DNA from: JANQMX01 sp965247175
GTDB lineage: Bacteria > Pseudomonadota > Alphaproteobacteria > Kiloniellales > DSM-21159
NCBI GenBank assembly: GCA_965247175.1
Contig: OZ252006.1
Coordinates: 1,240,001 to 1,304,000 of the forward strand
Direction of reading: 5' to 3'
DNA: 64,000 bases
Notes under the pieces: model-generated
What the model was told of the DNA's origin: nothing
Seen by the model: only the letters and a program-made list of their open reading frames with translations
Databases searched by the model: none
Part shown: positions 17,028-28,907 of the stretch, one piece after another
How the letters are laid out: each line of letters starts with the position of its first letter
Position numbering within the stretch: position 1 is the stretch's first letter
Position numbers and translations under genes: made by a program

Positions 17028-18200
17028 TTAGAAGTCAAAAACATTCAGGCGGGTCAAGTCGTTCCACGTCACAAACACAATCAATGTGAGGACAAGGGCA
17101 AAACCAATACGAAAACCAACCTCCTGCGCCTTCTCGCCAAGCGGTCGCCCACGCACAGCCTCAATGGCATAGAACAGCAGATGGCCACCATCCAGCATTG
17201 GGATGGGAAAGAGATTGATCAGCCCGAGATTGATCGAGAGCAGAGCCATAAAAAACACGACACTCTCGACACTTATGTTCCAAGCTTGACCGGAAAGCTG
17301 AGCAATGCGAATCGGCCCGCCAAGCTGGTCCACTGATCGTTGACCGGTGACGATCTGACTGACCGCCTGTACCGTCGTGTCGACCAGAGAAACGGTCTCC
17401 TTCATGGCCAGCCAGGTCGAGGTGAAGGGGTCGTGGCGCACGTACTCACGGCCGCTTGCACCGATCCCGAGTCGTGCGGTGCGTACGGTGTCGCCAAGGG
17501 CATCCTCGACCTCGACGATTCGCGGAGTCACCGTGATCAAGATCTCCTGGCCGTCGCGCGCAACTAACACATCGAGTGGACGGTCGAGACCCACCTCGAC
17601 GATTCGCTGGATCTCCTCGAAGCGCGTGACCGGACTGCCGTCGATCTCGAGGAAGCGATCGCCTTCGCGGAAGCCGGCCGCCTCGGCCGCGCTGCCTTCA
17701 ACCACCGAACCGATCACCGGTGGGGTTGTCGGCTGGCCCACAAGCGTGAAGAGCCCCATCAGCAGCACGATCGCCAGGATGAAGTTGGCCAAAGGACCGG
17801 CAGCTACGATCCAGGCGCGCTGGCTCAGGCGCTTGTGGTGAAATGAAACAGCCTTCTCTTCGGCCGAGAGCTGCCGCACGTGGCCTTCCGCCCAGTCTCC
17901 TGTACCCTCATCGGCCGAGGTGGTCTCGACCGACTGCATGCTCGTCGGGTCGGCATCGCCGAACATTTTCACATAACCGCCAAGAGGAATGAGGCTGAAG
18001 CGCCAGCGCGTCCCCGAGCGATCATTCCAGCCGAAGATCTCGGGCCCGAAACCGATCGAGAACACGTCGACGCGCACGCCACAGCGCCGCGCCACCCAGT
18101 AGTGACCGAGCTCGTGGATAAAGACGAGAATGGTCAGCACCACCAGGAACGGTATGATAATGCCCGACAAGTCCGTGAGGATGCTGACTATCCAGTCCAT
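17028..18200 (-). CDS. rseP: Site-2 protease RseP (M50 zinc metalloprotease)
   Basis: Inner-membrane zinc protease that cuts anti-sigma factors within the membrane during envelope stress and clears remnant signal peptides. The 390 residues include the catalytic HELGH (29-33) in the first membrane helix, a PDZ domain in the middle (GSAAEAAGFREGDRFLEIDG) and the second metal-binding motif NLFPIPMLDGGHL near the C-terminus. The shorter length than E. coli RseP reflects a single clear PDZ domain. It lies between dxr and bamA, the canonical order in proteobacteria. No rseA-like anti-sigma gene is in the window. Confidence 0.95.
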   Translation of the reverse strand: MDWIVSILTDLSGIIIPFLVVLTILVFIHELGHYWVARRCGVRVDVFSIGFGPEIFGWNDRSGTRWRFSLIPLGGYVKMFGDADPTSMQSVETTSADEGTGDWAEGHVRQLSAEEKAVSFHHKRLSQRAWIVAAGPLANFILAIVLLMGLFTLVGQPTTPPVIGSVVEGSAAEAAGFREGDRFLEIDGSPVTRFEEIQRIVEVGLDRPLDVLVARDGQEILITVTPRIVEVEDALGDTVRTARLGIGASGREYVRHDPFTSTWLAMKETVSLVDTTVQAVSQIVTGQRSVDQLGGPIRIAQLSGQAWNISVESVVFFMALLSINLGLINLFPIPMLDGGHLLFYAIEAVRGRPLGEKAQEVGFRIGFALVLTLIVFVTWNDLTRLNVFDF

Positions 18201-18327
18201 GGAAGCTGCCTGCTAGCTTAGTTTTCAGGGCGGCCGGCGGCACTCAGCGCCGCCGTAACACAGATTCTCGTCATATAGGCCTTCGATTGACGAAAAGCGA
18301 AGCCTTGAGTTTCGCGCAGGCTAGGCG

Positions 18328-19527
18328 TCATTCAGCCACAGCCCTGACGCGCCCAGCAGCCCCGTTGGTCAGAGTTTCGGCCGCAAACCGCCTGGCATCC
18401 GCGTCGAGCGCCATAACATCCTCCAGAGCGCCCAGCGCACAGCCGTCGAAACGCTCCAAAGCGCGCTCAATGGTCCGGCTGATGTCGAGGAAGCCAATAC
18501 CGCCCTCAAGGAAGGCCGCAACGGCAACCTCGTTGGCCGCGTTGAGGACCGTCGGCGCGCCGCCGCCGCTGCAGAGCGCCTCACGGGCCAGGCGCAACGC
18601 CGGAAAACGCTGCTCGTCGGGCGGCTCGAAGGTCAGGGTCGCCACCTCGATCAGGTCGAGCTGCTGGATGTTCGTGGCCATGCGTTTCGGCCAGGACAGG
18701 GTATAGGCGATCGGCACCCGCATATCGGGCACACCGAGCTGCGCCAGCATGGAACCGTCCTTATAGGCCACCAGGCTGTGGATGATCGACTGGGGATGGA
18801 CGACAACGTCGATCTGCTCGTTGGGCAATCCGAACAAGTGATGCGCCTCGATGATCTCGAGGCCCTTGTTCATCATTGTCGCCGAATCGACCGAGATCTT
18901 GGCGCCCATGCTCCAGTTGGGATGGGCTACAGCCTGTTCCGGGGTGACCTGTGCCATATCCTCCTGCGCAAGGGTGCGGAAGGGGCCACCGGATGCGGTC
19001 AGGACGATTCGGTCGACGAATTCGATCTGCCTTTCTTCCAGGACCTGGAAGATGGCGTTGTGCTCCGAATCGACCGGCAGGAACGTCGCACCGTGCTGGC
19101 TGACAGCCTCCATCACCAAGGGGCCGGCGCAGATCAAGGTCTCCTTGTTGGCCAGGGCAATGGTCGCACCGCGCCGTACGGCCGCCAGGGTCGCCGGCAG
19201 GCCGGCAGCGCCGACAATGGCCGCCATGACCAGATCGGAGGCTCGTTCCGCCGCCTCGACCAGCGCTTCCGGACCGGCGGCGATCTCGATCGGTTCGCCG
19301 GCCAGCGCCTCCTTGAGGTCGCCGTAAAGATCGGCTTCGGCAATCACCGCGAGCTTGCAGCCATGGCGCCGGGCCTGCTCGGCCAGCTCTGAGACGGAGC
19401 GATGCGCCGTCAGGACATCGATCTGGAAATCGCCATTGCTCTGGGCGACCAGGTCTAGCGTGCTGCGGCCCACCGATCCGGTGGAGCCAAACACGGCCAA
19501 GCTTCGGGGTTCCGTAGACTCAGCCAT
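18328..19527 (-). CDS. dxr: 1-deoxy-D-xylulose 5-phosphate reductoisomerase (Dxr)
   Basis: Converts 1-deoxyxylulose 5-phosphate to methylerythritol 4-phosphate with NADPH, the committed step of the MEP isoprenoid pathway. The protein is 399 residues from ATG 19527. NADPH-binding GSTGSVGRSTLDLV, ALANKETLI, metal-site DSEHNAIFQ, LTASGGPF and the substrate loop PNWSMGAKISVDSATMMNKG are all visible. ATG 19527 is preferred because GAGG lies nine bases upstream; a GTG at 19536 overlaps that site. The gene follows cdsA after about ten bases and precedes rseP by 127 bases. With uppS next door it links isoprenoid supply to cell-wall carrier lipid. Confidence 0.96.
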   Translation of the reverse strand: MAESTEPRSLAVFGSTGSVGRSTLDLVAQSNGDFQIDVLTAHRSVSELAEQARRHGCKLAVIAEADLYGDLKEALAGEPIEIAAGPEALVEAAERASDLVMAAIVGAAGLPATLAAVRRGATIALANKETLICAGPLVMEAVSQHGATFLPVDSEHNAIFQVLEERQIEFVDRIVLTASGGPFRTLAQEDMAQVTPEQAVAHPNWSMGAKISVDSATMMNKGLEIIEAHHLFGLPNEQIDVVVHPQSIIHSLVAYKDGSMLAQLGVPDMRVPIAYTLSWPKRMATNIQQLDLIEVATLTFEPPDEQRFPALRLAREALCSGGGAPTVLNAANEVAVAAFLEGGIGFLDISRTIERALERFDGCALGALEDVMALDADARRFAAETLTNGAAGRVRAVAE

Positions 19528-19537
19528 CCGGCCCACC

Positions 19538-20386
19538 TCAATTGAACTGCCAGCTCAGAGGCGAACCCCAGAGCAAGGAAATGATTGCCAATACGACGGC
19601 AGCAAACATCAATCCGTCGACTCTATCCAATATGCCCCCGTGCCCCGGTATCAAGTGACCGCTGTCCTTGACGCCGAAACGCCGCTTCAGGGCCGACTCG
19701 ACAAAGTCACCGCATACACAGACCAGACTCAAGAGAATCCCGATCGCGGCGAAGGCGAGCAAGCTCCCATCAGCGTACAACATCATGCCGATCAGCCAAG
19801 CAATCGCCCCGGCGAGTACGCCGGCGACACCTCCGGACCAAGTCTTCTTGGGGCTGGTCCTGGGAAAGAGCTTTGGCCCGCCGACAGTCTTGCCCACGAA
19901 ATAGGCGGCGCTGTCGCCGGCCCAGACGCAAGCGAGCAAGAGAAACACCAAGACCATGCCACCTTCGGCCTGATTCCGGATCCACTCAAACGACAGCAGG
20001 GGGATGCAGACATAAGCCAGACCGACGAGCAACCACAGGCGCGGAAAAGCGGTCTGGCCACCAGCCGGTGCCTGCAGAACAAAAGCGACGATCAGGCCCA
20101 GAGGCAGCGCCAGAAGCGCCCAGACGGGCAAGTGCCCTGCCGCACAGAGAACGACCAGCGCCGGCAGGAGTGCGAGCCAGCTCCACTGGGAGCGCCACCC
20201 TGAGACAGCGCCAGTCAGGCGCAGCCACTCCCACATCATCAGGCAGCCGGCCAGCGCCAATCCCAAGTCGCTAAGCGGCGGGCCAAGATAGACGATGGCG
20301 AGAATCAAGGGCCCGAAGCAGAGGGCCGAAAACAGCCGAAGCCTAAGACCGGCGCCGATCTGATGAACCTCAGACGGCGACGCCAT
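19538..20386 (-). CDS. cdsA: Phosphatidate cytidylyltransferase (CdsA)
   Basis: Makes CDP-diacylglycerol from phosphatidate and CTP, the branch point to all phospholipids. It is an inner-membrane protein of 282 residues with about eight hydrophobic segments. The family signature is complete near the C-terminus: SALKRRFGVKDSGHLIPGHG followed by GILDRVDGL. I chose ATG 20386, which overlaps the end of uppS by 17 bases; the longer frame upstream would be low-complexity sequence inside uppS, and GTG 20389 is an equivalent option. Overlap with uppS and tight spacing to dxr indicate one operon. Confidence 0.94.
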   Translation of the reverse strand: MASPSEVHQIGAGLRLRLFSALCFGPLILAIVYLGPPLSDLGLALAGCLMMWEWLRLTGAVSGWRSQWSWLALLPALVVLCAAGHLPVWALLALPLGLIVAFVLQAPAGGQTAFPRLWLLVGLAYVCIPLLSFEWIRNQAEGGMVLVFLLLACVWAGDSAAYFVGKTVGGPKLFPRTSPKKTWSGGVAGVLAGAIAWLIGMMLYADGSLLAFAAIGILLSLVCVCGDFVESALKRRFGVKDSGHLIPGHGGILDRVDGLMFAAVVLAIISLLWGSPLSWQFN

Positions 20387-21089
20387 AACGCCGGTCACGC
20401 TGTCGGAACTCGGCGATGGCGCCTTCAAGCTCATCCTTACCGAAATCCGGCCAGAGCGTATCGACGAAGATGAGCTCGCTATAGGCCAACTGCCACAGCA
20501 GAAAATTGCTGATGCGTTTCTCGCCACTGGTGCGGATCAGTAGGTCCGGGTCGGGAATGCCATCGGTCATGAGGCAGCGCCCGAAGGTCTCTTCCGAGAC
20601 CTCTTCGAGGCTCAGCTTGCCGTCCTGTACGGCCGAGGCGAGCTGCTTTGCGGCCAGCACAAGCTCCGCCCGCCCGCCGTAGCTCAAGGCCACAACCAAG
20701 TTCAGCCGGTCGTTTTCCCGGGTTTGGACTTCGAGCTGGCTGATCATCTCGGCAATATCACGGGGCAGACGATCGCGTTCTCCGATCACCCGGACCCGGA
20801 CGCCCTGCTCGCGCAGCTCCGCCGTTTCGCTGCGCAGGTAGCGCCGCATCAAGCCCATGAGGTCGCTGACTTCGTCGACCGGGCGGCCCCAGTTCTCCGA
20901 GGAGAAGCTGAACAGCGTCACGTACTGGATGCCCAGCTCGATCGCACCGCTTATCGTGCGCCGGACAGCCTCCACGCCCTGGCGATGGCCTGCCGTGCGC
21001 GGCAAGCCGCGGGATTTCGCCCAGCGCCCGTTACCGTCCATGATGATGGCAACATGCTGCGGCACAGCCGTCCCCTCCACGTAAACCAT
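20370..21089 (-). CDS. uppS: Undecaprenyl diphosphate synthase (UppS)
   Basis: Cis-prenyltransferase that builds the C55 carrier lipid for peptidoglycan and other surface glycans. The 239 residues carry the hallmark IIMDGNGRWAKSRGLPRTAG, with the catalytic aspartate near residue 18, and the later SFSSENWGRP and RTSGEKRISNFLLWQ motifs. It begins four bases after frr and overlaps cdsA. Nothing is unusual. The order frr-uppS-cdsA-dxr-rseP-bamA is conserved in most proteobacteria and makes the assignment certain. Confidence 0.97.
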   Translation of the reverse strand: MVYVEGTAVPQHVAIIMDGNGRWAKSRGLPRTAGHRQGVEAVRRTISGAIELGIQYVTLFSFSSENWGRPVDEVSDLMGLMRRYLRSETAELREQGVRVRVIGERDRLPRDIAEMISQLEVQTRENDRLNLVVALSYGGRAELVLAAKQLASAVQDGKLSLEEVSEETFGRCLMTDGIPDPDLLIRTSGEKRISNFLLWQLAYSELIFVDTLWPDFGKDELEGAIAEFRQRDRRYGVAV

Positions 21090-21093
21090 CCGA

Positions 21094-21648
21094 TCAGACC
21101 TGCATTATCTCCGAGTCTTTATGACTGAGGAGTTCGTCGACGAGCTTGACGTGCTCATCGGTGATCTTCTGGATGTCGTCGGCGCGCACGTGATGCTCGT
21201 CCTGCGAAATCTCGCCGTCCTTTTCCATCTTCTTCAACGACTCCATGCCATCGCGGCGCACGTTCCTGACAGCGACGCGGGCTTGTTCCGCATAGCGTGC
21301 CGCGACCTTGGTCATTTCCTGCCGCCTCTCTTCGGTCAAAGGCGGGATAGGAATGCGTAATAGCTGTCCATCGATGACAGGATTTAGTCCCAAATCGGAT
21401 TCGCGTATCGCTTTATCCACCGCATTCACCAGCTGGCGGTCCCAAACCTGGACACTGAGCATGCGCGGCTCAGGCACGCCGATGGTGCCGACCTGGGACA
21501 TGGGCATCTGAGCGCCATAGGCATCGACCGTAATTGGCTCGAGCAAACCAGTGCTGGCCCGCCCGGTACGCAGCCCCGCGAACTCCCGCTTCAGAGCCTC
21601 GATCGCTCCATCCATGCGGCGCTTCAGTTCCTTTAGATCTGCGCTCAT
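21094..21648 (-). CDS. frr: Ribosome recycling factor (Frr)
   Basis: Splits post-termination ribosomes together with EF-G. The 184 residues are the family length, with the N-terminal half of the three-helix bundle MDGAIEALKREFAGLRTGRA and the inserted domain PITVDAYGAQMPMSQVGTI, followed by LSVQVWDRQLV and IPIPPLTEERRQEMTK. It starts 26 bases after pyrH, with GGAGAC upstream. The gene is in the standard rpsB-tsf-pyrH-frr order. Confidence 0.97.
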   Translation of the reverse strand: MSADLKELKRRMDGAIEALKREFAGLRTGRASTGLLEPITVDAYGAQMPMSQVGTIGVPEPRMLSVQVWDRQLVNAVDKAIRESDLGLNPVIDGQLLRIPIPPLTEERRQEMTKVAARYAEQARVAVRNVRRDGMESLKKMEKDGEISQDEHHVRADDIQKITDEHVKLVDELLSHKDSEIMQV

Positions 21649-21674
21649 TTCCCAGCGTCTCCTCCAACCAGCGA

Positions 21675-22424
21675 TCAGCCGTCTTCAACGACGGTGAAGG
21701 CGCCCCGGCCCAGCAAAACCTCAGCGAATCGGCCGGCCTCCGCGATCGAGAAAACCAAGATAGGAATATGGTTCTCGCGCGCAAGCGTTATGGCCGCGTG
21801 GTCCATGACCCGAAGGTCGCGGTCGAGAACTTCCTTGTACGTCAGGTTGTCGAACCGCCGCGCCGTGCTGTCGACGGTCGGGTCGGCGTCGTAAACGCCG
21901 TCCACCTTGGTGCCCTTGAGAAGGGCATTGCAATTCATCTCCGACGCCCGCAGCGCAGCCGCGGTATCGGTGGTGAAGAAGGGGTTCCCGGTACCGCCAG
22001 CGAAAATGACGACGCGCCCCTTTTCCATGTGTCGGACCGCCCTCCGCCGGATGTAGGGCTCGGAAACGGTCGCCATCGGGATGGCGGACTGCACGCGAGT
22101 CGGCACGCCGATTTGCTCCAGGGCATTCTGCATGGCCAGCGAATTGATCACCGTCGCCAGCATGCCCATGTAGTCGGCGGTCGCGCGTTCCATGCCCTCG
22201 GCCGCAGCCGAGAGGCCTCGGAAGATGTTGCCGCCGCCGATGACCAGGCAGATCTCCACGCCCAGGTCGTGGACGGCCTTCACTTCCTCGGCCACCCGGT
22301 TGACGGTGTCCGGATCCAGACCGTAGTCGCGCGAGCCCATCAGGGCCTCGCCGGAGACTTTCAGGAGTACGCGACGGTAGCGGGTGCCGCCGTCGGCGCG
22401 TGGGTCGCTCATGATTTCGGCCAT
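21675..22424 (-). CDS. pyrH: Uridylate kinase (PyrH)
   Basis: Phosphorylates UMP to UDP, feeding all pyrimidine nucleotides; bacterial UMP kinases are hexameric members of the amino acid kinase fold. Motifs include RVLLKVSGEALMGS, CLVIGGGNIFRG, IFAGGTGNPFFTTDTAAALRA and VMDHAAITLARENHIPI. Start ATG 22424 follows GGAAGG closely; ATG 22412, four codons on, is also possible. It lies 27 bases after tsf. Length 249 residues is slightly above E. coli PyrH and normal for alphaproteobacteria. Confidence 0.97.
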   Translation of the reverse strand: MAEIMSDPRADGGTRYRRVLLKVSGEALMGSRDYGLDPDTVNRVAEEVKAVHDLGVEICLVIGGGNIFRGLSAAAEGMERATADYMGMLATVINSLAMQNALEQIGVPTRVQSAIPMATVSEPYIRRRAVRHMEKGRVVIFAGGTGNPFFTTDTAAALRASEMNCNALLKGTKVDGVYDADPTVDSTARRFDNLTYKEVLDRDLRVMDHAAITLARENHIPILVFSIAEAGRFAEVLLGRGAFTVVEDG

Positions 22425-22451
22425 CGCCTTCCCGTGCGTAGCCGTTGATCC

Positions 22452-23372
22452 CTAGGACAGGGTTGCCGCCACCTCGGCCGCGAAATCCGCCTCTTCCTTC
22501 TCGATGCCCTCACCGAGCTGGAAGCGCGCGAAACCAACCACACGGACGTCGCCCCCGGCGTCCTTGCCTGCTGCCTCGACCGCCTTGCGCACCTTGGTTT
22601 CGCCGTCGATGACGAAGGTCTGTTCGAGGAGCACGACCTCCTCATAGTACTTGCGCAGGCGCCCTTCCACCATTTTGGCGATGATCTCTTCCGGCTTGCC
22701 GCTGGCCCGGGCCTGATCCGCCAGAACATCGCGCTCCCGCTCCAGGGCGGAGGCATCGACGTCGGCGATGTCCACGGCTTGCGGATTGGCCGCGGCGATA
22801 TGCATGGCAAGCTGCTTGCCGAAGGCCGCGAGGCTCTCGGCATTGCCTTCCGACTCCAGTGCCACGACGACACCGATCTTGCCCATGCCCGGGGCTACCT
22901 GACCGTGCACGTAAGACGCCACGACGCCCGGGCTGACCTCGAAGCCAGCCACCCGGCGCAGGTTCATGTTCTCGCCGATGGTCGCAATCTGCTGAGTCAG
23001 CTCCTCGGCAACCGTGCGCCCGGTCCCAGGATAAGCGGCCTCTTCCAGGGTCGCCATATCGCCACCGGCGGCCAGGGCCAGGTCCGTCACCGATCGGACG
23101 AACTGCTGGAACTGCTCATTGCGGGCGACGAAATCGGTCTCGGCGTTGAGCTCGACCACCGCACCGCGATTGCCTTCCGTGGCAACGCCGACCAAGCCCT
23201 CGGCCGCGGTGCGCCCAGCCTTCTTCGCGGCCGCCGCCAAGCCCTTCTTGCGCAGCCAGTCGATGGCCTGCTCCAGATCGCCTTCCACTTCCGACAGCGC
23301 CTTCTTGCAGTCCATCATGCCGGCGCCAGTTTTCTCGCGCAGCTCTTTCACCATGCTCGCGGTAATCGACAT
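22452..23372 (-). CDS. tsf: Translation elongation factor Ts (Tsf)
   Basis: Guanine-nucleotide exchange factor for EF-Tu. The 306 residues start with a UBA-like domain ITASMVKELREKTGAGMMDC followed by KKALSEVEGDLEQAIDWLR, then the core EF-Tu-binding elements including NAETDFVARNEQF with the key TDFV motif. The start is supported by GAGGG nine bases upstream. The 103-base gap from rpsB contains a strong intrinsic terminator, so tsf is either expressed by read-through or from a promoter in this gap. No truncation is seen. Confidence 0.97.
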   Translation of the reverse strand: MSITASMVKELREKTGAGMMDCKKALSEVEGDLEQAIDWLRKKGLAAAAKKAGRTAAEGLVGVATEGNRGAVVELNAETDFVARNEQFQQFVRSVTDLALAAGGDMATLEEAAYPGTGRTVAEELTQQIATIGENMNLRRVAGFEVSPGVVASYVHGQVAPGMGKIGVVVALESEGNAESLAAFGKQLAMHIAAANPQAVDIADVDASALERERDVLADQARASGKPEEIIAKMVEGRLRKYYEEVVLLEQTFVIDGETKVRKAVEAAGKDAGGDVRVVGFARFQLGEGIEKEEADFAAEVAATLS

Positions 23373-23419
23373 TTCTACCCTCGCGGTTTTAGGTCGTTCG
23401 CTAACTTACTGCGATTTCT

Positions 23420-23446
23420 AAAAAGGGGCGGCCCCAGCCACCCCTT
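23420..23446 (-). terminator. Intrinsic terminator between rpsB and tsf
   Basis: On the minus strand AAGGGGTGGC (23446-23437), a four-base loop and GCCGCCCCTT (23432-23423) form a ten-pair stem with one G-U pair, followed by a run of five T (23424-23420, partly in the stem). This is a full intrinsic terminator placed directly after rpsB. It would limit tsf and the downstream envelope genes relative to rpsB. Confidence 0.75.
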
Positions 23447-23475
23447 CGCTATGTTCGAAACGTGGCGTTTCGCGG

Positions 23476-24426
23476 TTACCCCGCCGCCTTCTGCTGCTCG
23501 TCTTCGGCCGGTGCCTCGGGCGTGGCCTCAGGGGCGCTTTCGGGCGTGCCTTCGGCCGGGGCTTCATCCGTCGTCTCAGCGGGAGTCTCCGCAGGGGTGT
23601 CCGCAGGGGTCTCCGCCGGAGTCTCGGCAGGCGCCTCGGCTGGGACATCAGCAGCCGCCTGCTCGCCCTCGGGGGCCTCAGCGAGGCTCTCGACGGGCGC
23701 CACTTCGGCCGCGCCGATGTCGCCGCCGGTCTGCATCACTTCCTGCTGCAGGCCGTCCAGAATGGCTTCCGCCGCCAGGTCGCAGTAGGTCTGGATGGCA
23801 CGGATGGCGTCGTCGTTGCCCGGAATGGGATAGTCGACCCCGTTCGGGTCGGAATTGGAATCGAGCACGGCCACCACGGGAATGCCGAGCACCTTGGCCT
23901 CGGCGATCGCGATGTGCTCCTTGTTGGTGTCGATCACGAAGATCGCATCCGGCAGGCCGCCCATGTCTTTGATGCCGCCCAGCGCCCGCTCCAGCTTCTC
24001 CTGGTTGCGGGTCAGGTTGAGCAGCTCTTTCTTGGTCAGGCCCAGGTTCTCCTCGGCCAGGCGTGCCTCCAGGTCCTTCAGGCGCTTGATCGAGAAAGAA
24101 ATGGTCTTCCAGTTGGTCAGGGTGCCGCCGAGCCAGCGGTGGTTGACATAATACTGGCCGCAGCGCTCGGCCGCGGAGGCCACGAGCTCGCTGGCCTGAC
24201 GCTTGGTGCCGACGAAGAGCACCCGGCCGCCTCCGGAGACGACGTTGCGCAGGAAGGACAGGGCTTGGCTGAGCAGCGGCGAAGTCTGCTCGAGATCGAG
24301 AATATGAACCCCGTTGCGCTCGCCGAAGATGTAGGGCGCCATTTTCGGGTTCCACCGCCGGGTGGTATGGCCGAAATGGACGCCAGCTTCGAGGAGCTGG
24401 CGCATGGTGAAACTGGGCACTGCCAT
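23476..24426 (-). CDS. rpsB: 30S ribosomal protein S2 (RpsB) with long acidic C-terminal tail
   Basis: Ribosomal protein S2 of the small subunit, which docks S1. The core is typical: MAVPSFTMRQLLEAGVHFGH at the start, RWNPKMAPYIFGERNG, HRWLGGTLTNWKT and SNSDPNGVDYPIPGNDDA. From about residue 240 to 316 there is a Pro/Ala/Glu/Thr-rich tail that includes repeated PAET units, encoded by a 12-base tandem repeat. S2 is usually about 240-260 residues, so the tail adds some 60. Start ATG 24426 is chosen because the conserved N-terminus begins there; the frame continues upstream without homology. Tails of this kind occur in some alphaproteobacterial S2 proteins; its function is unknown to me. Confidence 0.96.
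   Translation of the reverse strand: MAVPSFTMRQLLEAGVHFGHTTRRWNPKMAPYIFGERNGVHILDLEQTSPLLSQALSFLRNVVSGGGRVLFVGTKRQASELVASAAERCGQYYVNHRWLGGTLTNWKTISFSIKRLKDLEARLAEENLGLTKKELLNLTRNQEKLERALGGIKDMGGLPDAIFVIDTNKEHIAIAEAKVLGIPVVAVLDSNSDPNGVDYPIPGNDDAIRAIQTYCDLAAEAILDGLQQEVMQTGGDIGAAEVAPVESLAEAPEGEQAAADVPAEAPAETPAETPADTPAETPAETTDEAPAEGTPESAPEATPEAPAEDEQQKAAG
23585..23644 (-). repeat. 12-base tandem repeat in the rpsB tail
   Basis: Five consecutive 12-base units with small changes (plus strand unit like GTCTCCGCAGGG) encode PAET, PADT and PAEA tetrapeptides on the minus strand. Because the unit is a multiple of three, slippage would change tail length without breaking the frame. Confidence 0.8.
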
Positions 24427-24649
24427 CGTGTGTTCCTTCTGTTCCGGTTCATTCCGCCGCGGGCAGAGATGCGCGAAATCGTTGAATTCCGCGCACACCG
24501 GAGCGACGCGCCAGTTGGCAGCGCCGCAAAGCCCACGTGTGGTTTGAATGCTAGGCCGCCGGTAATTAGCGAGGCACCCCGGCGATTGCAAGGCCTAACC
24601 AGCCGCGTTTGCTACGAAAACAGGGCAATTCTGCGTTGCGTAGAACGCC

Positions 24650-28147
<3,498 letters not shown>

Positions 28148-28193
28148 GTCCAAAGACTTAGTGACGGCAGCCGAGTCGGGGCTGTGGAAGAAA

Positions 28194-28907
28194 CTAAGCT
28201 TGTTCCACCACGTGACCATCCTCAAGCCGGAGGATGCGGTCCATGCGCCGGGCCAGCTCGGGATTGTGGGTGGCGATGAGGGCGGCGGCCCGGCTTTCGC
28301 GCACCACGGTCAGAAGATAGTTGAAGACGCCGTCAGCCGTCTCCGGGTCGAGGTTGCCGGTCGGCTCGTCGGCCAAGAGCAAGGTGGGGCCGTTGACCAG
28401 GGCGCGCGCGATGGCCACCCGCTGCTGCTCGCCACCCGAAAGCTGCGCCGGCCGGTGCGTGCGCCGCTCGGCGAGACCGACCCGCGCCAAAAGATCGTCG
28501 GCGCGGCGCGAAGCTTCGGCTCTCCCCTCTCCGGCCAGCATGGACGGCAGGGTGAGGTTCTCCAGCGCCGAGAACTCCGGCAGCAGGTGGTGGAACTGAT
28601 AGACGAATCCGAGATAGTCGCGGCGCAGGCGGGTACGGGCGCCGTCGTCGAGGCCGAAGGCATCGTGGCCCGACAGCCGCAAGGTGCCACTGTCGGCCTG
28701 CTCCAAGAGCCCGATGATCTGGAGCAGTGTCGACTTGCCGGCGCCGGAGGGGCCGACCAGCGCCACGATCTCGCCGGCCGCGAGGGAGAAGTCGATGCCG
28801 CGCAGCACGTCCAGACGCTCCTCGCCTTGCGGGAAGGACTTGCGCAGATCGATGACCTCGAGCGGCAAGGCCGCCGCGACAGCGCTCTTGGTCAAGGTGT
28901 CATTCAT
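28194..28907 (-). CDS. lolD: Lipoprotein-releasing ABC transporter ATPase (LolD)
   Basis: ATPase of the LolCDE complex that extracts lipoproteins from the inner membrane for delivery to the outer membrane. Walker A GPSGAGKST (52-60), signature LSGGEQQRV (156-164) and Walker B LLLADE (176-181) are intact. The length of 237 residues is standard. Start ATG 28907 overlaps the end of the permease gene by eight bases, which supports it over an upstream start. Together with the adjacent permease it shows that the organism sorts lipoproteins to an outer membrane. Confidence 0.95.
   Translation of the reverse strand: MNDTLTKSAVAAALPLEVIDLRKSFPQGEERLDVLRGIDFSLAAGEIVALVGPSGAGKSTLLQIIGLLEQADSGTLRLSGHDAFGLDDGARTRLRRDYLGFVYQFHHLLPEFSALENLTLPSMLAGEGRAEASRRADDLLARVGLAERRTHRPAQLSGGEQQRVAIARALVNGPTLLLADEPTGNLDPETADGVFNYLLTVVRESRAAALIATHNPELARRMDRILRLEDGHVVEQA

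Noticed and set aside
23462..23788. Ser/Ala/Gly repeat protein on the plus strand
   Set aside because: It is the antisense reading of the PAET repeats in the rpsB tail; repeat character is inherited from the 12-base units.
24427..24649. Promoter for rpsB with TTGCAA-N17-TAATTA
   Set aside because: Spacing is right but the -10 matches the consensus at only two positions; not strong enough to list.
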